Below, piece by piece: positions 53,441 to 62,157 of a stretch of DNA of 64,000 bases. The DNA comes from Bacillus sp. MM2020_4. Lineage in GTDB: Bacteria > Bacillota > Bacilli > Bacillales > Cytobacillaceae. The DNA lies in NCBI RefSeq assembly GCF_011250555.1, contig NZ_JAANMZ010000008.1, forward strand, positions 1 through 64,000. Direction: 5' to 3'. The translations under genes were made by a program, and so were the position numbers. Every line of letters starts with the position of its first letter. Within the stretch, counting starts at the first letter, position 1. The notes below the pieces were generated by a model, which ran no database searches, was not told the DNA's origin, and was given only the letters and a program-made list of their open reading frames with translations.

Positions 53441-54442
53441 ATGGCAACCATTCAATTACCAGTGTCTGTCTTAAATTTAGCCCCCATACGCGAGGGACAT
53501 AGCCCGAAAGAAGCGATCGATGCCATGGTGGAACTAGCACAAGCAGTTGAAAAAATGGGCTATCAGCGCTATTGGATTGCAGAGCACCATAATACGCCTA
53601 CACTTGTCAGTTCTGCCACGTCTATTTTAATCAAACATACATTAGAACATACTGATCACATCCGGGTGGGATCTGGCGGTGTGATGCTACCCAATCATTC
53701 ACCATTAGTTGTAGCCGAACAATTTGGAACAATGGCAACGATTTACCCAAATCGTGTGGATCTTGGGCTTGGCCGAGCTCCCGGCACGGACATGATGACC
53801 GCAAGTGCTTTAAGGCGCTCGAAAAATGATTCTGTTTATACATTTCCTGATGATGTTAATGCCTTGCTTACCTATTTTGGTCCTGAAGAAAGGCAAAGTT
53901 ATGTGAGAGCCTATCCAGGTGTCGGTACGAATATTCCAATTTATATTCTCGGTTCGTCAACAGATTCTGCCTACCTAGCTGCAAGATTAGGTTTGCCATA
54001 TGTATTTGCATCCCATTTTGCGCCAAGGTATATGGAAGAAGCGATATCAATTTATCGCAGTCGTTTCCAGCCTTCTGAGTACTTAGATAAGCCCTATATG
54101 ATGGTCTGTTTAAACGTTATTGCTGCTGAAACGGATGAGGAAGCAAATTGGCAGTCGACAACGATGCAGCAATTTTTCCTTAATGTAGTAAGAGGTTCAA
54201 GAAATCCGTTGCAACCTCCTGTTGAGAACATGGATGAGATTTGGAATTCAGCGGAGAAGGATATGGCATCATCGATGTCTAGCGTGACCCTAATGGGCAG
54301 TAAAGAGACAGTCAAACAACAACTCATTCATTTCCAAGAAAAATATAACGTTGATGAACTCATGGCGGTATCCTATATTTATGATCTTGACAAACAAAAA
54401 CGTTCGTATGAAATTTTAAAAGAGATTGTGGACGGTGAATAG
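53441..54442 (+). CDS. LLM-class flavin-dependent oxidoreductase
   Basis: A 333-residue TIM-barrel protein of the bacterial-luciferase-like family. The segments [20 protein letters not shown] near residue 44, [20 protein letters not shown] near residue 76 and [13 protein letters not shown] near residue 105 are typical of the group-1 enzymes found in Bacillus (such as YceB/YwcH). FMN or F420 use cannot be told; FMN is usual in bacilli. ATG 53441 is chosen because AAAGGA lies nine bases before it. Single gene. Confidence 0.9.
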   Translation: MATIQLPVSVLNLAPIREGHSPKEAIDAMVELAQAVEKMGYQRYWIAEHHNTPTLVSSATSILIKHTLEHTDHIRVGSGGVMLPNHSPLVVAEQFGTMATIYPNRVDLGLGRAPGTDMMTASALRRSKNDSVYTFPDDVNALLTYFGPEERQSYVRAYPGVGTNIPIYILGSSTDSAYLAARLGLPYVFASHFAPRYMEEAISIYRSRFQPSEYLDKPYMMVCLNVIAAETDEEANWQSTTMQQFFLNVVRGSRNPLQPPVENMDEIWNSAEKDMASSMSSVTLMGSKETVKQQLIHFQEKYNVDELMAVSYIYDLDKQKRSYEILKEIVDGE

Positions 54443-54521
54443 ATTTTACCATCACAAAAGGCATGTACATTAAGTAAGATTTAGTTCATAAAAAAGAATA
54501 GAACGGTACTATCTGACTAAA

Positions 54522-54560
54522 AATGGAGGTCATTCTTTTTACAAGAATGCCTCCGTTTTT
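54522..54560. terminator. Terminator between the oxidoreductase gene and serC
   Basis: GGAGG and CATTCT pair with AGAATG and CCTCC around a T-rich loop, followed by TTTTT. It can act on both strands. Confidence 0.75.
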
Positions 54561-54567
54561 CATTTAT

Positions 54568-55665
54568 TTAGCTATTTTTCTTTTGGAATACACCCATAAA
54601 CTCACTGAATGCCTTGCATGTTTCAAACGGAACGGCGTTATAAGCTGATACACGGCATCCACCGATGGAGCGATGACCGTTAACTCCTACAAAGCCTTCT
54701 TGTTTAGCCTGTTCTAAGAATTTCTTCTCTAATTCTTTTGATTTTAAATTAAAGGTGATGTTCATTAGTGAACGGCTATCTGGCGCAGCATGGCCTATGT
54801 AAAAACCATTGCTAGTTTCGATTGTATGATAGATAAGATTAGCTTTGTTTTCATTTTGCTCAGCAATAGCAGATAATCCGCCGAATTCACGAACCCAGTT
54901 AAGAACCTCTCCCAGCATGTAAATGCCAAAGGTTGGCGGTGTATTATATAGGGAGTTGTTTTTAGCATGTGTGCTGTACTTTAACATTGATGGGATATTG
55001 GTGTTCGCTTGCTCAAGGAAATCCTTACGAATAATGACAACAGTTACGCCAGAAGGGCCAAGATTTTTCTGGGCGCCGGCATAGATGAAAGCAAATTTAC
55101 TGACATCAATCGGCCTTGATAGAATATCGCTCGACATATCTGCAACAAGCGGTACATCCCCAGTGTCTGGAAAATCTGCCCACTGTGTACCATAAATTGT
55201 ATTATTGGAAGTTAGATGTAAATAGGCATCATCTGGATGAAACTTTAATTCTGAAACAGTTGGTATGTTTCGGTAATTTCCATCTTTAGCAGAAGCTGCC
55301 TGATAAACATCCCCAAACAATTTCGCCTCTGCGAATGCTTTTTCAGACCAAGAACCGGTCATCACATATCCAGCCTTTTTACCCGGTTTTAAAAAGTTCA
55401 TTGGGATCATGGAAAACTGAAGACTGGCTCCGCCTTGGAGAAACAGTACTTCGTATTGATCCGGGATAGACAGTAGTTCCTTTAAGCGGTTAATGGCCTG
55501 ATTATGAACTTCCTCATAGGTACTGCTCCGGTGGCTAAGCTCCATGACTGACATTCCAGTACCACGAAAATCGATTAGTTCTGCTTGGGCTTTTTCGAGG
55601 ACTGAAATAGGTAATGCAGATGGCCCAGCATTAAAATTGTATGCCCGTTGTGTTTTCACTGTCAT
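54568..55665 (-). CDS. serC: Phosphoserine aminotransferase
   Basis: A 365-residue PLP enzyme of serine synthesis (3-phosphohydroxypyruvate to phosphoserine). The N-terminus NFNAGPSALPISVLEKAQ and the PLP-binding Lys in FIYAGAQKNLGPSGVTVVII near residue 195 are diagnostic. GGASLQFSMIPMN near residue 78 and the C-terminal HRSIGGCRVSAYNAV are also typical. The gene is a monocistron; serA is not adjacent. A 275-base gap separates it from purU. Confidence 0.95.
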   Translation of the reverse strand: MTVKTQRAYNFNAGPSALPISVLEKAQAELIDFRGTGMSVMELSHRSSTYEEVHNQAINRLKELLSIPDQYEVLFLQGGASLQFSMIPMNFLKPGKKAGYVMTGSWSEKAFAEAKLFGDVYQAASAKDGNYRNIPTVSELKFHPDDAYLHLTSNNTIYGTQWADFPDTGDVPLVADMSSDILSRPIDVSKFAFIYAGAQKNLGPSGVTVVIIRKDFLEQANTNIPSMLKYSTHAKNNSLYNTPPTFGIYMLGEVLNWVREFGGLSAIAEQNENKANLIYHTIETSNGFYIGHAAPDSRSLMNITFNLKSKELEKKFLEQAKQEGFVGVNGHRSIGGCRVSAYNAVPFETCKAFSEFMGVFQKKNS

Positions 55666-55879
55666 AATTTTCTCTCCCTATTTTTTATTTACTTGAATAT
55701 ATCATATATTTTAAAAATTTGGGAAATTAAAGCGGTTACATGATGAAAATAAATTTGAGGATGAAAAATGCGTTAATGGAGGGGGGGATTGATAAGCAAT
55801 TTTTTTGAGGTTGTGAAATTATTTACAGAAAAAGCTATCCGATTTAGCAGATGGATATTTATCAATTATATGAAAATTC

Positions 55880-55909
55880 TTAACAAAGGAGTCTTGTCTA
55901 CTGTATAAT
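55880..55909 (+). promoter_or_regulatory. purU promoter
   Basis: TTAACA and TATAAT with an 18-base spacer, 32 bases before the start codon. The rest of the gap 55666-55879 shows only A/T-rich sequence. Confidence 0.6.
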
Positions 55910-55940
55910 GGTGGTCATTAACAGAAAGGAAAATAAACAT

Positions 55941-56840
55941 ATGAATTTCACTATTAAAAATCAAATCGAACAATTTAAACAACATAACCAAAATCGTGGG
56001 CGTTTGTTAGTTAGCTGCCCGGATCAGCCTGGGATCGTGTCAGCCATCTCGCAATTTTTATTTTCTTTTGATGCCAATATCATTGAGTCCAGTCAGTACT
56101 CAACCAATCCTGAGGGCGGCCTATTTTTTATTCGGATTGAGTTTGAATGCCCGTTATTAAAAACAAAAGAAAACAAAATGGTGCTAAAATTTACTGAAAT
56201 TGCCGCAAAATTTTCGATGGACTGGCGTTTAACTCCTGTTTACAAAGTGAAGAAAGCGGCGATATTTGTATCAAAGGAACTTCACTGCCTGTTGGAACTT
56301 TTATGGGAATGGCAAAGCGGGGATTTAATGTCTGAGATCGCTTTAGTTATTAGTAATCATGAAGAGGCGAGAGAGGTGGTGGAAGGTTTAAATATCCCAT
56401 TCTATTATATTCCGGCAAATAAAGAGATTCGAGAACAAGTAGAAGAACAACAGCTGCAGCTACTCAATGAGTATGCTATAGATGTGATTGTTTTAGCGCG
56501 CTATATGCAAATATTAACACCAAAATTCGTGGAAGCTAATGCGAAAAAAATTATCAATATCCACCACTCCTTCTTACCAGCGTTTATTGGCGCAAGACCG
56601 TATGAACGAGCCTATGAACGCGGAGTGAAAATTATTGGCGCGACTGCTCATTTTGTGACGAATGATTTGGACGAAGGGCCAATTATTGAACAGGACATTG
56701 CTCGAGTCGATCACCGTTCAGATGTCGATACCCTAAAAAAATTGGGTCGTACGATTGAACGAAGTGTATTGGCAAGGGCAGTAAAATGGCATATAGAAGA
56801 CCGAATTATTGTCCATCAAAATAAAACGATTGTTTTTTAA
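55941..56840 (+). CDS. purU: Formyltetrahydrofolate deformylase
   Basis: A 299-residue enzyme that releases formate from 10-formyl-THF. An ACT domain covers residues about 18-95 (LLVSCPDQPGIVSAISQFLF). The deformylase domain starts at about residue 100 with the hydrolase core VLARYMQIL, INIHHSFLPAFIGARPYERA and ATAHFVTNDLDEGPIIEQD, holding the conserved Asn-His-Asp-type catalytic residues. ATG 55941 follows AAAGGA; an upstream ATG at 55908 is unlikely. It is a monocistron. Confidence 0.93.
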   Translation: MNFTIKNQIEQFKQHNQNRGRLLVSCPDQPGIVSAISQFLFSFDANIIESSQYSTNPEGGLFFIRIEFECPLLKTKENKMVLKFTEIAAKFSMDWRLTPVYKVKKAAIFVSKELHCLLELLWEWQSGDLMSEIALVISNHEEAREVVEGLNIPFYYIPANKEIREQVEEQQLQLLNEYAIDVIVLARYMQILTPKFVEANAKKIINIHHSFLPAFIGARPYERAYERGVKIIGATAHFVTNDLDEGPIIEQDIARVDHRSDVDTLKKLGRTIERSVLARAVKWHIEDRIIVHQNKTIVF

Positions 56841-56851
56841 CGGAAGGTTCT

Positions 56852-56906
56852 GTTCATTCGGAAAATGGGAGGAAGTATGCCTTGACCGAATGAGCTTTCT
56901 TTTTGC
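56852..56906 (+). terminator. Terminator after purU
   Basis: TTCATTCGG pairs with CCGAATGAG over a long loop, followed by a T-rich run. Confidence 0.6.
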
Positions 56907-56938
56907 TGTAACGTAGAATGGTAAAATTCTAAGGATAC

Positions 56939-57541
56939 TTAGAATTTAAATACATGCCGTCCAATCACTAATGTTGTCGGTTTTGAATCAAGCCAACGAC
57001 TAGTAGCAATGGCAGGATTATAGAAAAATAACGACCCGGCTGCTATATTCCGGCTCCCATTCATTGCTTCATGAACGGCTTTAATAGAATCCGCATCAGC
57101 AGGTTTATCGATTTGACCATTCTGTACAGGCTGAAATTGACCCTTTTGATATATAACCTCTTTAATTGTGTTAGGGAAGGAGACGCTATCAACTCTGTTA
57201 AGCACAACACAGGCTACAGCTACTTTTCCTTGATAGGGCTCATTTTGTGCTTCAGCCCTAACTAGTCTAGCAAGCAGATTGATTTCGTATTCTGAATTTC
57301 CCACAACGATTTCCGGTTTCGTTGTTGTTTCTTCTGATTTATTTGTATGTACAATCTCCCCAATGTTAATGAAATCAAGATTTTGAATTTGCGGGTTAAG
57401 TCTTGCTATATCTGCTAACTTAAGGCTATTATCTCTTGCAATTTTAGACATGGTATCCCCGCTTTTAACGGTGTAAGCAAAAGCCGGGGAAGCAAATAAG
57501 AGTGCAATCACTACTGTCAATGTGGAAATTAGTTTTTTCAT
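56939..57541 (-). CDS. LysM / SleB-type cell-wall hydrolase
   Basis: A 200-residue secreted protein. The signal peptide covers residues 1-22 (STLTVVIALLFASPAFA), a LysM domain follows at 23-65 (YTVKSGDTMSKIARDNSLKL), and a hydrolase_2 (SleB/CwlJ) domain covers about 85-200 (LARLVRAEAQNEPYQGKVAV, then AVACVVLNRVDSVSFP and GSLFFYNPAIA). The catalytic Glu of the family is in RAEAQNE. Related proteins are spore cortex or vegetative muramidases (B. subtilis YkvT and SleB). Single gene. Confidence 0.9.
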   Translation of the reverse strand: MKKLISTLTVVIALLFASPAFAYTVKSGDTMSKIARDNSLKLADIARLNPQIQNLDFINIGEIVHTNKSEETTTKPEIVVGNSEYEINLLARLVRAEAQNEPYQGKVAVACVVLNRVDSVSFPNTIKEVIYQKGQFQPVQNGQIDKPADADSIKAVHEAMNGSRNIAAGSLFFYNPAIATSRWLDSKPTTLVIGRHVFKF

Positions 57542-57675
57542 CGATCTATTCCCTCCTAGTTGAATTCTCGTAAATCGTTTATTAGTTTCTATTTCTATGA
57601 ATGAAAGAGATAGATTAGTATTACAGTTTCTTTACATAGATAGGAGAGATTCTTGATTCCCGCATTTATATGAAA

Positions 57676-57709
57676 AAGGACTAACCAGTCGTGGTTTGTC
57701 CTTTTTTTA
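57676..57709 (+). terminator. Hairpin with T run
   Basis: AAGGACTAACCA pairs with TGGTTTGTCCTT around GTCG, followed by a T run. No gene on the plus strand ends just before it; it may protect liaI from read-through or belong to an unannotated small transcript. Confidence 0.55.
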
Positions 57710-57738
57710 TGCATGAATAAATTGGTCCTGCATCACCT

Positions 57739-57752
57739 AAGTCTTAAGACCG
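57739..57752 (+). promoter_or_regulatory. Candidate LiaR site before liaIH
   Basis: GTCTTAAGAC is a perfect 10-bp palindrome, 109 bases upstream of liaI. LiaR of B. subtilis controls liaIH through an inverted repeat upstream of the promoter, so the role is inferred from position. Apart from this and the hairpin, 57542-57858 holds nothing clear. Confidence 0.4.
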
Positions 57753-57858
57753 ATGGAAAAATCAAGCTCAAGCGCAATTATGAAACATCCTGAAAAAAGG
57801 TAAGATGGAATCAAGATAAGGAAAACAAATTGGATAGGAAATTAAGGAGGAAAATATA

Positions 57859-58203
57859 ATGAAAAAATTTGGTTTACTGGTAGCCGGCGGCCTTGCCGCG
57901 ATAATTTTGCTAAAAACAATTGGACCAATGGTGGGATTACTGGTTAGTCTAGCGATTCTGTACTTCATCTTTAAGCAGTTTTTAAAAACGGAATCATTAG
58001 GGATGAAAATCGGCTTAATCATTATCGGCTTATTGGTTCTTTCAACAACAATCCATCACATCCCAGCTCTTATTGGAGTGGGTGCTGCATATGTGCTCTA
58101 TCTTGTCTATAAAAATTGGAACAATAACAAAAAAACGGCAGCAAAAAATGAAATGGATCCATTTGTTAGTTTTGAAAATCAATGGAATGAATTAAAAAAA
58201 TAA
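57859..58203 (+). CDS. liaI: LiaI-like membrane protein
   Basis: A 114-residue protein with three to four membrane helices (residues 4-19, 22-40, 52-68 and 69-87) and a polar C-terminal tail (NKKTAAKNEMDPFVSFENQ). Its position 24 bases before a PspA/LiaH homologue matches LiaI, the membrane anchor for LiaH in the cell-envelope stress response. AAGGAGG precedes the ATG. Confidence 0.75.
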   Translation: MKKFGLLVAGGLAAIILLKTIGPMVGLLVSLAILYFIFKQFLKTESLGMKIGLIIIGLLVLSTTIHHIPALIGVGAAYVLYLVYKNWNNNKKTAAKNEMDPFVSFENQWNELKK

Positions 58204-58227
58204 AAATTGCTAAAGGGGAAATAGTAC

Positions 58228-58881
58228 ATGACAAACTTATTTACAAGAATAAAAGATATTATCGTCGCAGATTTAAATGAAACGCTACATCAAAAGGAAA
58301 AACAAAATCCGATTGCTAAACTCAATCAATACCTCCACCAATGTGAGCAGGAAGCAGCAAAGGTTGGGAAATTGGTAGAACGTCAGTCGCAATTAAAAGA
58401 TGAATTTACCAGAGAGCATAACCTAGCAAGGGAATTAGCTGAAAAAAGAAAGTACCAAGCAGAACTTGCTTTAAAAGCTGGGGAAGAAGAACTCTGCCAA
58501 TTTGCTACGGCCGAGCATCAGCATTATTCAGAACGTATGCAGCGCTTAGAGGCATCACTTGAACAGGCAACAGAGCAGTTAATTGAATTAGAAATAAAAT
58601 ATGAAGAAATGAAGCAAAAACTAAAGGATATGCATTTACGAAGAATGGAATTAATGGGCAGGGAAAATATTACACGTGCCAACATCGGAATGAACCAGGT
58701 GTTAGAATCTGATTCTTACCACCAAAAGTCATTCTCGAAGTTTAAAGATATTGAGCACTACCTCGACCGGTTAGAACAAAAAGTTAGCAAGTCCTTCAGC
58801 AACAGTAGCTTTGATGCCCAGCTGACACAGTTAGAAAAAAAAATGAGTAGGGACAATTCCTTAACATTAACGAAAGAATAA
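58228..58881 (+). CDS. liaH: PspA/IM30 family protein (LiaH-like)
   Basis: A 217-residue, almost entirely coiled-coil protein of the phage-shock A family. The core MTNLFTRIKDIIVADLNETL, then NPIAKLNQYLHQCEQEAAKV, and the heptad-rich middle (LEQATEQLIELEIKYEEMKQ) are typical. PspA/LiaH form ring- or rod-like oligomers on a damaged membrane. AAAGGGG precedes the ATG. In B. subtilis the operon continues to liaGFSR; here it ends after liaH. Confidence 0.88.
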   Translation: MTNLFTRIKDIIVADLNETLHQKEKQNPIAKLNQYLHQCEQEAAKVGKLVERQSQLKDEFTREHNLARELAEKRKYQAELALKAGEEELCQFATAEHQHYSERMQRLEASLEQATEQLIELEIKYEEMKQKLKDMHLRRMELMGRENITRANIGMNQVLESDSYHQKSFSKFKDIEHYLDRLEQKVSKSFSNSSFDAQLTQLEKKMSRDNSLTLTKE

Positions 58882-58887
58882 ATAAAG

Positions 58888-58921
58888 AAAGGGAAGTGAT
58901 GTAGGAATCACTTCCCTTTTG
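58888..58921 (+). terminator. Terminator after liaH
   Basis: AAAGGGAAGTGA pairs with TCACTTCCCTTT, followed by T. Confidence 0.85.
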
Positions 58922-58973
58922 CAATAGGGTAACAAAAAATGCAAGAGTGATGGTTATTTTTATGATTGATTCC

Positions 58974-59822
58974 TTAACCATTTTCCCTTTTAATCATCCT
59001 TCTCTTCAACTTTTCTTCTGTAGATGAACCCTCAACGGGGGTAAAAATGCTGCACCATAAATCTGTATTTCCATGAACTTGTAAGGAAGATAAATTAAAT
59101 AGCATTTTTCCTGCTTTGGAATGCCTAAATTCAATTAAAACTTCGGGTGCCATACTTACCTGGTTTTCTTGCCATAAAGTCTTAAACTCTGGATTAAGAT
59201 TAGTCATTTCATCGAGAAATTGAGTGTACCACTCATCCCCCAAATATTGTCCATAATAAACTCGAAAGATGGATAGAAAGCCTTTCACAAAATGCTCCCA
59301 ATTGACGGCTAGAGACCTCAATTCTTTCCTAGTAAACACTATGCGGATTAAGTTTCTCTGTTCAATGGGAATTTGTTCAAAATCCAAAAATACATAGGCC
59401 GCTGCAGGATTCCAACCAACGATTTGAAAATGTCGGTCAGTGATCAACGAAGGGCAATATTTTAATTCTGTTAATATTTTTTCTAAAGATGGGGAAATTT
59501 TTGTTTGTAAAACTTCTTGTTTATACACATTTGTGTTTACTTCTAATGCTAAATCGTATAGATACTTTCGTTCATCGTTATTTAATTGGAGAGCAGTTGC
59601 TATAGAATCTAGTACAGAAGAAGAGACCTTAATATCTCTCCCTTGCTCTAGCCATGTGTACCAGGTAGTGCTCACACCCGCTAACTGGGCGACTTCCTCT
59701 CTCCTTAATCCTGGTGTTCTCCTCCTAGCCCCAGTTGGAAATCCTAGTGATTGAGGCTGAATATTTGCACGTTTAGACTTTAAAAAAGCGGAAAGTGCTT
59801 CTAATCTAGTTTTACTATTCAT
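58974..59822 (-). CDS. XRE-family regulator with MmyB-like domain
   Basis: A 282-residue regulator. The helix-turn-helix at about residues 33-73 reads RTPGLRREEVAQLAGVSTTW, then YTWLEQGRDIKVSSSVLDSI. The C-terminal 190 residues are the MmyB-like ligand-binding domain (SLITDRHFQIVGWNPAAAYV). This layout is common among regulators of a divergently placed oxidoreductase or lipid gene. It is divergent from the fabF paralogue with a shared 121-base region, so it probably controls that gene and itself (inference). Confidence 0.88.
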   Translation of the reverse strand: MNSKTRLEALSAFLKSKRANIQPQSLGFPTGARRRTPGLRREEVAQLAGVSTTWYTWLEQGRDIKVSSSVLDSIATALQLNNDERKYLYDLALEVNTNVYKQEVLQTKISPSLEKILTELKYCPSLITDRHFQIVGWNPAAAYVFLDFEQIPIEQRNLIRIVFTRKELRSLAVNWEHFVKGFLSIFRVYYGQYLGDEWYTQFLDEMTNLNPEFKTLWQENQVSMAPEVLIEFRHSKAGKMLFNLSSLQVHGNTDLWCSIFTPVEGSSTEEKLKRRMIKRENG

Positions 59823-59840
59823 TTTACATTACTCCTGACA

Positions 59841-59859
59841 GATAGTGATAATCATATTA
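59841..59859. promoter_or_regulatory. Fur-box-like site in the divergent region
   Basis: GATAGTGATAATCATATTA matches about 14 of 19 positions of the Fur box; the left half (TGATAAT) is perfect and the right half poor. The site might instead be the operator for the MmyB-type regulator. Confidence 0.3.
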
Positions 59860-59943
59860 CTAATTATACTAGGATAAACAACAACTTGTAATAGGATACG
59901 TGTTGTGTGAAAATATGGATAATCTTGACTAGGGGGAATAAAT

Positions 59944-61176
59944 ATGGAACGAGTTGTGATTACAGGAATGGGAGTTGTCTCGCCTTTAGGAAACAATGTT
60001 GAAGAATTTTGGAGGAATTTAGTCGAAGGTAAGTCTGGCATTTCTTTCATAAATACATTTGACATAAGTAAACATAAAACAAAAATTGCTGGATTCATTA
60101 AGGATTTCAATGCTGAGGACATGCTTGGTCAGAAGGATGCAAGGCGTATGGATAGATTTTGTCAATTTGCTCTAGTTGCAGCTGAACAAGCATGGAACGA
60201 TTCCAATCTGAACATTAAGGAAATCGATTTAGAGCGTCTTAGTGTATATATTGGTTCGGGAATAGGTGGAATTGAGACTTTGATGCAAAATATTGATGTA
60301 CTTAGAGAAAGAGGACCACAAAGGGTAAGTCCAACAATGGTGCCTTCGATGATGGCTAATGCTGCTTCAGCACAAATCAGTATCAAATGGGGGGCATTGG
60401 GACCTTCTATGGCACCCGTATCCGCCTGTGCAATTGGAAATACAGCTATTGGAGAGGCTTTTAGAATTATTCGGTATGGTACCGCTGATGTAGCATTTGC
60501 TGGAGGGGCTGAGGCAGCTATAACAGAATTGTCTCTAGCCAGTTTTGGGAATGCAAAAGCGTTGTCTTCGAGGAATGATGAGCCAGGTGCTGCTAGTCGT
60601 CCTTTTGATGGAGGTAGAGATGGATTTGTCATGTCTGAAGGTGCAGGAATTTTAATACTAGAATCTTTAACACATGCTTTACGAAGAAATGCACGAATTT
60701 ATGCCGAGGTAATTGGATATGGGGCTAGTTCTGACGCATATCATATGGTTTCTCCCCATCCAGAAGGTAAGGGAGCCTATCTTGCCATGAAAATGGCTTT
60801 AAAAGATGCGTCCATTTCTACTGATGATGTCGATGTAATTAGTGCTCATGCGACTAGCACAGAGGTAGGTGACATTTCTGAAACAAATGCTATTAAAAAA
60901 TTATTTGGCGAACAAGCATACAAGATACCAGTTACGGCAAATAAGTCGATGACAGGACATTTATTAGGAGCAGCTGGTGGGGTTGAAGCCATTGCATTAG
61001 CAAAAAGTCTCCAGGAGGGCATCATTCCGCCTACTATTAACTTAGAACACCCCGATCCATTATGTGATTTAGATTATGTAGCGAACGTAGCCCGACAAAC
61101 AAATCTCAAAATAGGGATTTCCAATTCATTTGGGTTTGGTGGGCATAATGCAGTAATCGCTTTGAAAAAGTATTAA
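59944..61176 (+). CDS. fabF: Beta-ketoacyl-ACP synthase II paralogue (FabF)
   Basis: A 410-residue condensing enzyme that elongates acyl-ACP with malonyl-ACP. The N-terminus VVITGMGVVSPLGNNVEEFW is the family hallmark. The catalytic Cys is in SACAIGNTAIGEAFR near residue 162, where housekeeping FabF reads TACATG. The two His are in ISAHATSTEVGD and SMTGHLLGAAGG. No acpP, fabD or fabH is adjacent, and the neighbour is an MmyB-type regulator, so it is probably an accessory copy, for instance for fatty acid adjustment or a secondary product. AGGGGG precedes the ATG. Confidence 0.9.
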   Translation: MERVVITGMGVVSPLGNNVEEFWRNLVEGKSGISFINTFDISKHKTKIAGFIKDFNAEDMLGQKDARRMDRFCQFALVAAEQAWNDSNLNIKEIDLERLSVYIGSGIGGIETLMQNIDVLRERGPQRVSPTMVPSMMANAASAQISIKWGALGPSMAPVSACAIGNTAIGEAFRIIRYGTADVAFAGGAEAAITELSLASFGNAKALSSRNDEPGAASRPFDGGRDGFVMSEGAGILILESLTHALRRNARIYAEVIGYGASSDAYHMVSPHPEGKGAYLAMKMALKDASISTDDVDVISAHATSTEVGDISETNAIKKLFGEQAYKIPVTANKSMTGHLLGAAGGVEAIALAKSLQEGIIPPTINLEHPDPLCDLDYVANVARQTNLKIGISNSFGFGGHNAVIALKKY

Positions 61177-61250
61177 TGGTGAAAATAGACTTATTAGAAA
61201 GAAATGAACTTACTATCGGGTTACTTTTCTTCAATAAGAATATAAATAAA

Positions 61251-61281
61251 AAAGCATTCAGGAAAATTCCCTAAATGCTTT
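61251..61281. terminator. Terminator between fabF and ywbE
   Basis: AAAGCATT pairs with AATGCTTT, with an inner AGG/CCT stem. It is suitable for both directions. Confidence 0.65.
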
Positions 61282-61291
61282 CGTCAAACTT

Positions 61292-61489
61292 TTAATTGGG
61301 GTGAATTTTCTGAACGCGCCCAATCTGGCCATCTGCTAGCCTTACTTTGATGCCATGGGGATGGGTGCTTGAATTGGTAAGGATATCTTTTACGATTCCT
61401 CTAGTAAGCTTTCCTGTTCTTTGGTCCTTTTTTAAAACAATATCAACTGTCAGGCCCGGGACTATGTCTTTCCGATTTTGCCCGTTCAT
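61292..61489 (-). CDS. ywbE: YwbE family protein (DUF2196)
   Basis: A 65-residue basic protein with RKDIVPGLTVDIVLKKDQRT and KLTRGIVKDILTNSSTHPHG, which define the YwbE family of small conserved proteins of unknown function. It follows the small gene upstream so closely that its start overlaps that gene's stop, suggesting translational coupling. Confidence 0.88.
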   Translation of the reverse strand: MNGQNRKDIVPGLTVDIVLKKDQRTGKLTRGIVKDILTNSSTHPHGIKVRLADGQIGRVQKIHPN

Positions 61490-61683
61490 TAGGTACCCAT
61501 TTTTCTGCGGGTATTGCTTGGTTTCTTTGTTTGCTGGCTCTTCAACTTTTTAGTTGAAAGGTTGGCATTCGTATTTCCATTACTAGAGGAGGCTTGATTC
61601 TTTTTGTTTGCTAATTGCTGCTTCATTGCCTCTTGCAAGCTGATTTTCTTCTTTCCCTCTTCGGGTTGATGATTCTCAGTCAT
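61489..61683 (-). CDS. Small Lys/Gln/Asn-rich protein
   Basis: A 64-residue, highly polar protein (EGKKKISLQEAMKQQLANKK, then a Ser/Asn/Thr-rich tail ending RRKMGT). It has no membrane segment and is probably disordered. AAAGGAG precedes the ATG. It forms an operon with ywbE, overlapping by one base. The function is unknown. Confidence 0.65.
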   Translation of the reverse strand: MTENHQPEEGKKKISLQEAMKQQLANKKNQASSSNGNTNANLSTKKLKSQQTKKPSNTRRKMGT

Positions 61684-61764
61684 AGAAAATATCTCCTTTT
61701 ATTGAATATGATAGTTCATTTAGTATAAACTATTTTCTGGATAAGATAAAGAAGAGGTGATGGA

Positions 61765-61947
61765 ATGGCTACTGCAAAAGTTGGTGATATTATTTCCTTT
61801 CAGCGGGAAGGGAATTCCTTTGAAGGTGAGGTTTCTGCCATTAGGGAAAATTCTGTAATTGTTCAATACGGTTTTTCAAAGGATAAAGGCGAACCATTAA
61901 TAACCATTGTGAATCATAAAAATTACAAAATCAAAAATTCGAAGTAA
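61765..61947 (+). CDS. YkvS family protein (DUF2187)
   Basis: A 60-residue protein. ATAKVGDIISFQREGNSFEG, then GEVSAIRENSVIVQYGF and TIVNHKNYKI, is the DUF2187/YkvS family of small SH3-like barrel proteins. GAAGAGGTG precedes the ATG. Single gene, ending just before the leader of the MFS gene. Confidence 0.85.
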   Translation: MATAKVGDIISFQREGNSFEGEVSAIRENSVIVQYGFSKDKGEPLITIVNHKNYKIKNSK

Positions 61948-61955
61948 AAAAATTA

Positions 61956-61984
61956 TTGTCACAAATTAATTGTCATGATAGTAT
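61956..61984 (+). promoter_or_regulatory. Promoter of the MFS gene
   Basis: TTGTCA and TAGTAT with a 17-base spacer. The predicted start near 61991 lies ten bases before the first PyrR-type loop. Confidence 0.6.
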
Positions 61985-62000
61985 TAGTAAAAATATATTC

Positions 62001-62032
62001 CCTTTAATCTGGTCCTGAGAGACCAAAAAGGC
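62001..62032 (+). promoter_or_regulatory. PyrR-type binding loop 1 (anti-antiterminator)
   Basis: CCTTT pairs with AAAGG, and GGTC pairs with GACC around the hexaloop CTGAGA. The core GGTCCTGAGAGACC fits the PyrR-binding consensus ARUCCNGNGAGGYU at most positions. In the free state AAAAGGC of this stem can pair with GCCCTTTT of the terminator, as in the pyr attenuators of bacilli. Confidence 0.7.
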
Positions 62033-62063
62033 GAAAGTAACTTCGTATATTCTGTTCTTATAT

Positions 62064-62101
62064 GATGCCCTTTTGTCCTTTGGATGAAAGGGCGTCTTAT
62101 T
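62064..62101 (+). terminator. Attenuator terminator in the MFS leader
   Basis: GATGCCCTTTTGTCC pairs with GGATGAAAGGGCGTC over 15 pairs (including G-T), with a 3-base loop, followed by TTATTTT. It lies in the leader, before the start codon of the MFS gene. Confidence 0.85.
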
Positions 62102-62112
62102 TTGTCAAAGTA

Positions 62113-62148
62113 TCTTTTAATCATAGTCCAGAGAGGCTTGGAAGGAGA
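62113..62148 (+). promoter_or_regulatory. PyrR-type binding loop 2 over the ribosome site
   Basis: AGTCCAGAGAGGCT at 62125-62138 matches the PyrR-binding consensus at every position (AGUC/GGCU stem, hexaloop CAGAGA). Below it, TCTTTT (62113-62118) pairs with AAGGAGA (62143-62148), which is the Shine-Dalgarno of the MFS gene. Binding would hide the ribosome site. Confidence 0.72.
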
Positions 62149-62157
62149 CGTCAAAAA

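Noticed and set aside
62062..62157. Longer N-terminus for the MFS gene from ATG 62062
   Set aside because: It would translate through the attenuator terminator and loop 2; GTG 62158 has the ribosome site.
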